From assembly GCA_002027195.1 (NCBI GenBank), contig MWJO01000062.1, positions 1 to 47,367 on the forward strand: a stretch of DNA of 47,367 bases, read 5' to 3'. The DNA comes from Streptomyces sp. GKU 895. GTDB lineage: Bacteria > Actinomycetota > Actinomycetes > Streptomycetales > Streptomycetaceae. The position numbers and the translations under genes are program-made. Under the pieces are notes generated by a model, which was not told the DNA's origin, searched no databases, and worked only from the letters and a program-made list of their open reading frames with translations. Below are positions 44,578 to 47,367 of this stretch, in pieces. Positions within the stretch are counted from its first letter, which is position 1, and each line of letters opens with the position of its first letter.

Positions 44578-46095
44578 TCAGACGTTGACGGGGGTTTCCT
44601 CGGTGCGCTCGGCCGCGTCCTCCAGGACGATCCGGCCGATGATCTCGTAGCGCTCCGGCTTCCTGGCCCTCAGGTAGAAGCCGAGACCGAGACCGCCGAA
44701 GAAGACCAGGCCCACGATCCACGGGATGGCCTTGAAGAAGAGCGAGTCGGCCGCCGTACCGGCCGCGGTGTCCAGGTTCGTCACCAGCAGGACGACCACC
44801 GCGATCATGCCGACGCCGCCGAGGAGCGGGGCGGTGAGGGTGCGGAACCAGTGGCGGTCCTCGGGGTGGTGCTTGCGGAAGTAGCCGATGACCGCGAAGG
44901 AGCACAGGGTCTGCACGATCAGGATGGCCATCGTGCCGAGGATCGCGAGCAGCGTGTAGAGGTGGATGTAGGGGTCCTGGCCGGTCAGCCAGAAGGCCGC
45001 GACGAGCGCGACCGCGATGACCGACTGCACGAAGGAGGCGAGGTACGGCGATCCGTGCCTGGCGTGGGTGCGGCCGAGGGCGGGGTGCAGGAAACCTTCG
45101 CGGCCGATGGCGTACAGGTAGCGGGCCGCGCACTGGTGGAAGGCCATCCCGCAGGCGAACGACCCGGTGATCAGCAGCCATTGGAAGGCGTCGACGGCCC
45201 AGGCGCCGATGAAGGAGTGCGCCGGGTCGAAGAACAGGTCGAGGGGGCTGGTCCCGGAGGAGATCTTCAGCGAGCCCTCGAGTCCGTTGCCCGCGATGGT
45301 CATCCAGGAGACGTAGATGTAGAAGAGGCCGACGCCGACGACCGAGATGAGGGTCGCGCGCGGGATGACGCGCTTGGGGTCCTTGCTCTCCTCGCCGTAC
45401 ATCGCGGTCGACTCGAAGCCGACCCACGACCAGAACGCGAAGAACAGGCCGAGCCCGGCGGAGGGGCCGGTGAAGGCGTTCTTCGGGTTGACCGGCTCCA
45501 TCGGGATGCCGTCGGGGCCGCCGCCGTGCAGGAGTACGGCGGTGGCGACGGCGAAGAGGACGGCGATCTCGGCGATCAGCATCACGCCGAGGGCCTTCGC
45601 GGTCAGGTTGATGTCGAAGTACGCCAGCACGGCCGTGACCAGCAGCATCGCCGCCGCGTAGACGATCCAGGGCAGATCGACGCCCAGCTGGTCGGCGACC
45701 GTGGTCTTCGCGAAGTAGGAGAAGACGCCGACGATCGACGCCTCGAAGACGACGTACGCCAGCACGGCGAGCATCCCCGAGGCCATGCCCGCGATCCGGC
45801 CCAGGCCGTGCGAGATGTAGCCGTAGAAGGCGCCGGCGGCGGTGATCCGCCGGGCCATGGCGACGTATCCGACCGAGAAGACGGTCAGGACCAAGGTCGC
45901 GAAGAGATAGCCCGCCGGCGCGCCCGTGCCGTTGCCGAAGCCGACCGCGATCGGCAGGTTGCCGGTCATCGCGGTGATCGGCGCGGCGGTCGCCACCGCC
46001 ATGAAGACGACGCCGACGAGACCTACGGAATTCGCCTTGAGCCGATGCACCTCCCGCGTGGGTGTTGCTGCCTCTCGCGTGGGTCTCTCTGCCAT
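44578..46095 (-). CDS. APC-superfamily amino acid/amine permease
   Basis: 505 residues, ATG 46093-46095 behind GAGGGGCGGG. Twelve membrane helices. Helix 1 block VGLVGVVFMAVATAAPITAM and MTGNLPIAVGFGNGTGAPAG are typical of the amino acid-polyamine-organocation family, as is FFAFWSWVGFESTAMYGEES in helix 6-8 with GEE. It imports an amino acid or amine with protons. Followed 14 bases on by the amine oxidase and divergent from a PucR regulator, with palindromes between. Frame intact; a longer frame reading back to 46356 is not used. Confidence 0.9.
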   Translation of the reverse strand: MAERPTREAATPTREVHRLKANSVGLVGVVFMAVATAAPITAMTGNLPIAVGFGNGTGAPAGYLFATLVLTVFSVGYVAMARRITAAGAFYGYISHGLGRIAGMASGMLAVLAYVVFEASIVGVFSYFAKTTVADQLGVDLPWIVYAAAMLLVTAVLAYFDINLTAKALGVMLIAEIAVLFAVATAVLLHGGGPDGIPMEPVNPKNAFTGPSAGLGLFFAFWSWVGFESTAMYGEESKDPKRVIPRATLISVVGVGLFYIYVSWMTIAGNGLEGSLKISSGTSPLDLFFDPAHSFIGAWAVDAFQWLLITGSFACGMAFHQCAARYLYAIGREGFLHPALGRTHARHGSPYLASFVQSVIAVALVAAFWLTGQDPYIHLYTLLAILGTMAILIVQTLCSFAVIGYFRKHHPEDRHWFRTLTAPLLGGVGMIAVVVLLVTNLDTAAGTAADSLFFKAIPWIVGLVFFGGLGLGFYLRARKPERYEIIGRIVLEDAAERTEETPVNV

Positions 46096-46115
46096 TCCCG
46101 CCCCTCTCAACGCGC

Positions 46116-46123
46116 TTGCGCAA
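46116..46123. promoter_or_regulatory. TTGCGCAA palindrome next to the permease start
   Basis: Perfect 8-base palindrome 21 bases upstream of the permease ATG, within CGCTTGCGCAACG. Possible regulator site or part of the promoter. Short, so chance is possible. Confidence 0.3.
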
Positions 46124-46158
46124 CGAAATCCGAAGGTGAAATACGCCCTGCCTTTCGG

Positions 46159-46188
46159 ATGCGTCAGTGTGGCCGCGGAGTGACGCAT
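46159..46188. promoter_or_regulatory. 30-bp operator-like inverted repeat between permease and pucR-type gene
   Basis: ATGCGTCA (46159-46166), 14-base centre, TGACGCAT (46181-46188), perfect arms with half-site centres 22 bases apart, two turns of the helix. It lies midway in the 223-base divergent gap. Best candidate site for the PucR-type regulator at 46319. The rest of the gap shows nothing else clear. Confidence 0.6.
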
Positions 46189-46318
46189 GCCACAAGCGAC
46201 ACGCGGTCGTGCAATCGGGCCGGGGACGCGACGGATTGTCGTGTACAGGGCTCCGGTGATCGCTGCCGTAACCGTCCGGAGATGTCGTCGAAGCATGCGC
46301 GCGGGTAGCGTCCGGCTC

Positions 46319-47367
46319 ATGGACAGCAGATTCGACAGCCAGGGCGCCGGCATCACCGTTCAACGGGCGCTGGAGCTGCCCGGCCTGCGCAGCGGCCTGC
46401 CCGAGATCCTCGCGGGCGCCGACCGGCTGCAGCGGTCCGTGCGCTGGGTGCACGCGGGCGAGGTCCCCAACATCGCCTCCCTCCTCAAGGGCGGCGAACT
46501 GCTGCTGACCACGGGATACGGCCTCGGTACCCGCCCGGCCGAACAGCGGGCGTTCGTCCGCACCCTCGCCGAGCGCGGCATCGCGGCCCTCGTCATCGAA
46601 CTCGGCCCCCGCTTCGCCCGCCTGCCCGCGGCCCTCGTCGACACGGCCCGCGCGACCGGCCTTCCGCTCGTCCAGCTCCACCGCGAGGTGCCGTTCGTGA
46701 CCGTCACGGAGGAGATCCACACCGAGATCGTCAACGGCCACTACGCCCTGCTCCAGCGGGCGGAGGAGGTCCACCGCCGATGTACGGAGGCCCTGTTGGG
46801 CGGCGGCGGGGTGCCCCAGGTCCTCGGCATCCTCGCCGACTTCAGCGACAACCCGGTCTTCCTGGAGACGACCGACGGCCAGCTCCTGTACGCGGCCGGC
46901 GCCGGGCCCGAGGGCGCGGACCCGCTCCAGGTGTGGGAGGGGCTGCGCGGCCAGCACAAGGACACCCCGCCGACCGGGTCCGTGCTGGTCGACGTGCCCG
47001 GCGGCGGCCCGGCACCGGGTCGGTACGGGCCCGCCTGGTCCTGCTCCCGGTCCGCGCTCCCCTCGTCCCCGTGCACCGGATGGCGGCCGAGCGGGCGGCG
47101 GGCATCCTCGCCGTCGTGCTGATGCAGGCCCGCCAGGAGGAGGAACTGGCCGCGCGGGGCCGCGGCGACTTCCTGACCGACCTCGCGGAGGGCCGGATCA
47201 CCGCGGAGGACGCGCCCGCGCAGGCCCGCGTGCTGGGCTTCAAGCCGGGGAGCAGCCCGCTGCTGCCGGTGGTGATGCGACTCGGCGACACGCTGTCCCC
47301 GGGCGGCGGCTGGGCGGTCCTGGCGAGAGCGGTCTCGGAAGAGCTGGCCTCGGTGGGGTCCCGGTCG
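46319..47367 (+). CDS. PucR-family transcriptional regulator, frameshifted, 3' end outside window
   Basis: ATG 46319. The N-terminal PucR domain (PF07905) is clear: ITVQRALELPGLRSGLPEIL, SVRWVHAGEVPNIASLLKGG, ELLLTTGYGL and LPLVQLHREVPFVTVTEEIH. A GGDEF-like middle region follows. One C lost at 47008-47012 shifts the frame; corrected it reads GTGSVRARLVLLPVRAPLVP, then AAERAAGILAVVLMQARQEE and stays open to the end. The C-terminal PucR helix-turn-helix is beyond the window. PucR proteins control purine, GABA or polyamine use; divergence from the APC permease and amine oxidase suggests it governs those genes. Confidence 0.85.

Noticed and set aside
41591..46957. A 1788-residue minus-strand open frame
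   Set aside because: Composition is Arg/Pro/Gly shadow sequence of the real genes on both strands; only a short part coincides with the amine oxidase N-terminus.

Overview
The window is high-GC actinobacterial DNA, almost certainly from a Streptomyces chromosome. GTG starts and 4-base start/stop overlaps are common. The order pyrG - NUDIX - TPR NTPase - ald - parA - scpA - scpB - rluB, and then aroH - tyrA - cmk - plsC - der, is the conserved Streptomyces core order. About 46 protein genes are supported. I saw no rRNA, tRNA, CRISPR array, insertion sequence or replication origin.

Layout. 1-5.5 kb: end of a membrane protein, a PAP2-type membrane phosphatase, an I78-like small protein, a lone cytochrome c oxidase subunit I (ctaD), a WYL regulator with a palindrome before it, and a gene remnant. 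5.5-11.6 kb: a branched-chain amino acid-type ABC importer with a divergent binding protein, a fused LivH-LivM permease, LivG and LivF. The two ATPases look asymmetric, and a repeat array lies between permease and LivG. 11.5-14.6 kb: two Rpf-like LysM cell wall enzymes and two Streptomyces hypotheticals. 14.6-19.2 kb: der, plsC, cmk, tyrA, aroH on the minus strand. 19.2-21.5 kb: YidB-like protein, then a three-gene membrane redox cassette (exported protein, DUF6529-like membrane protein, Tat-exported Rieske protein). 21.5-27.2 kb: ADP-ribosylglycohydrolase with an NrtR-like NUDIX regulator and a sharp operator, a DUF72 protein, an MFS exporter, and an ECF sigma factor coupled to a metal-binding DinB/MDMPI-fold protein. 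27.2-38 kb: rluB, scpB, scpA, a ribbon-helix-helix-like protein, an orphan ParA, alanine dehydrogenase, a TPR NTPase, ADP-ribose pyrophosphatase and CTP synthase. 38-47.4 kb: a GH15 glycosidase behind a leader with competing inverted repeats, a diaminopropionate ammonia-lyase-like enzyme, a BBE-type flavin oxidoreductase, and an amine catabolism group (flavin amine oxidase, APC permease, divergent PucR regulator) with a 30-bp operator-like repeat.

Sequence quality matters. About eighteen genes, including ones expected to be essential or highly conserved (cmk, scpB), are interrupted by 1-2 base indels, nearly all in G or C runs. Each reads through as a normal protein once the run is corrected, so I treat most as probable sequence errors rather than decay and annotate the whole gene. 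Coordinates of such genes span all frames.
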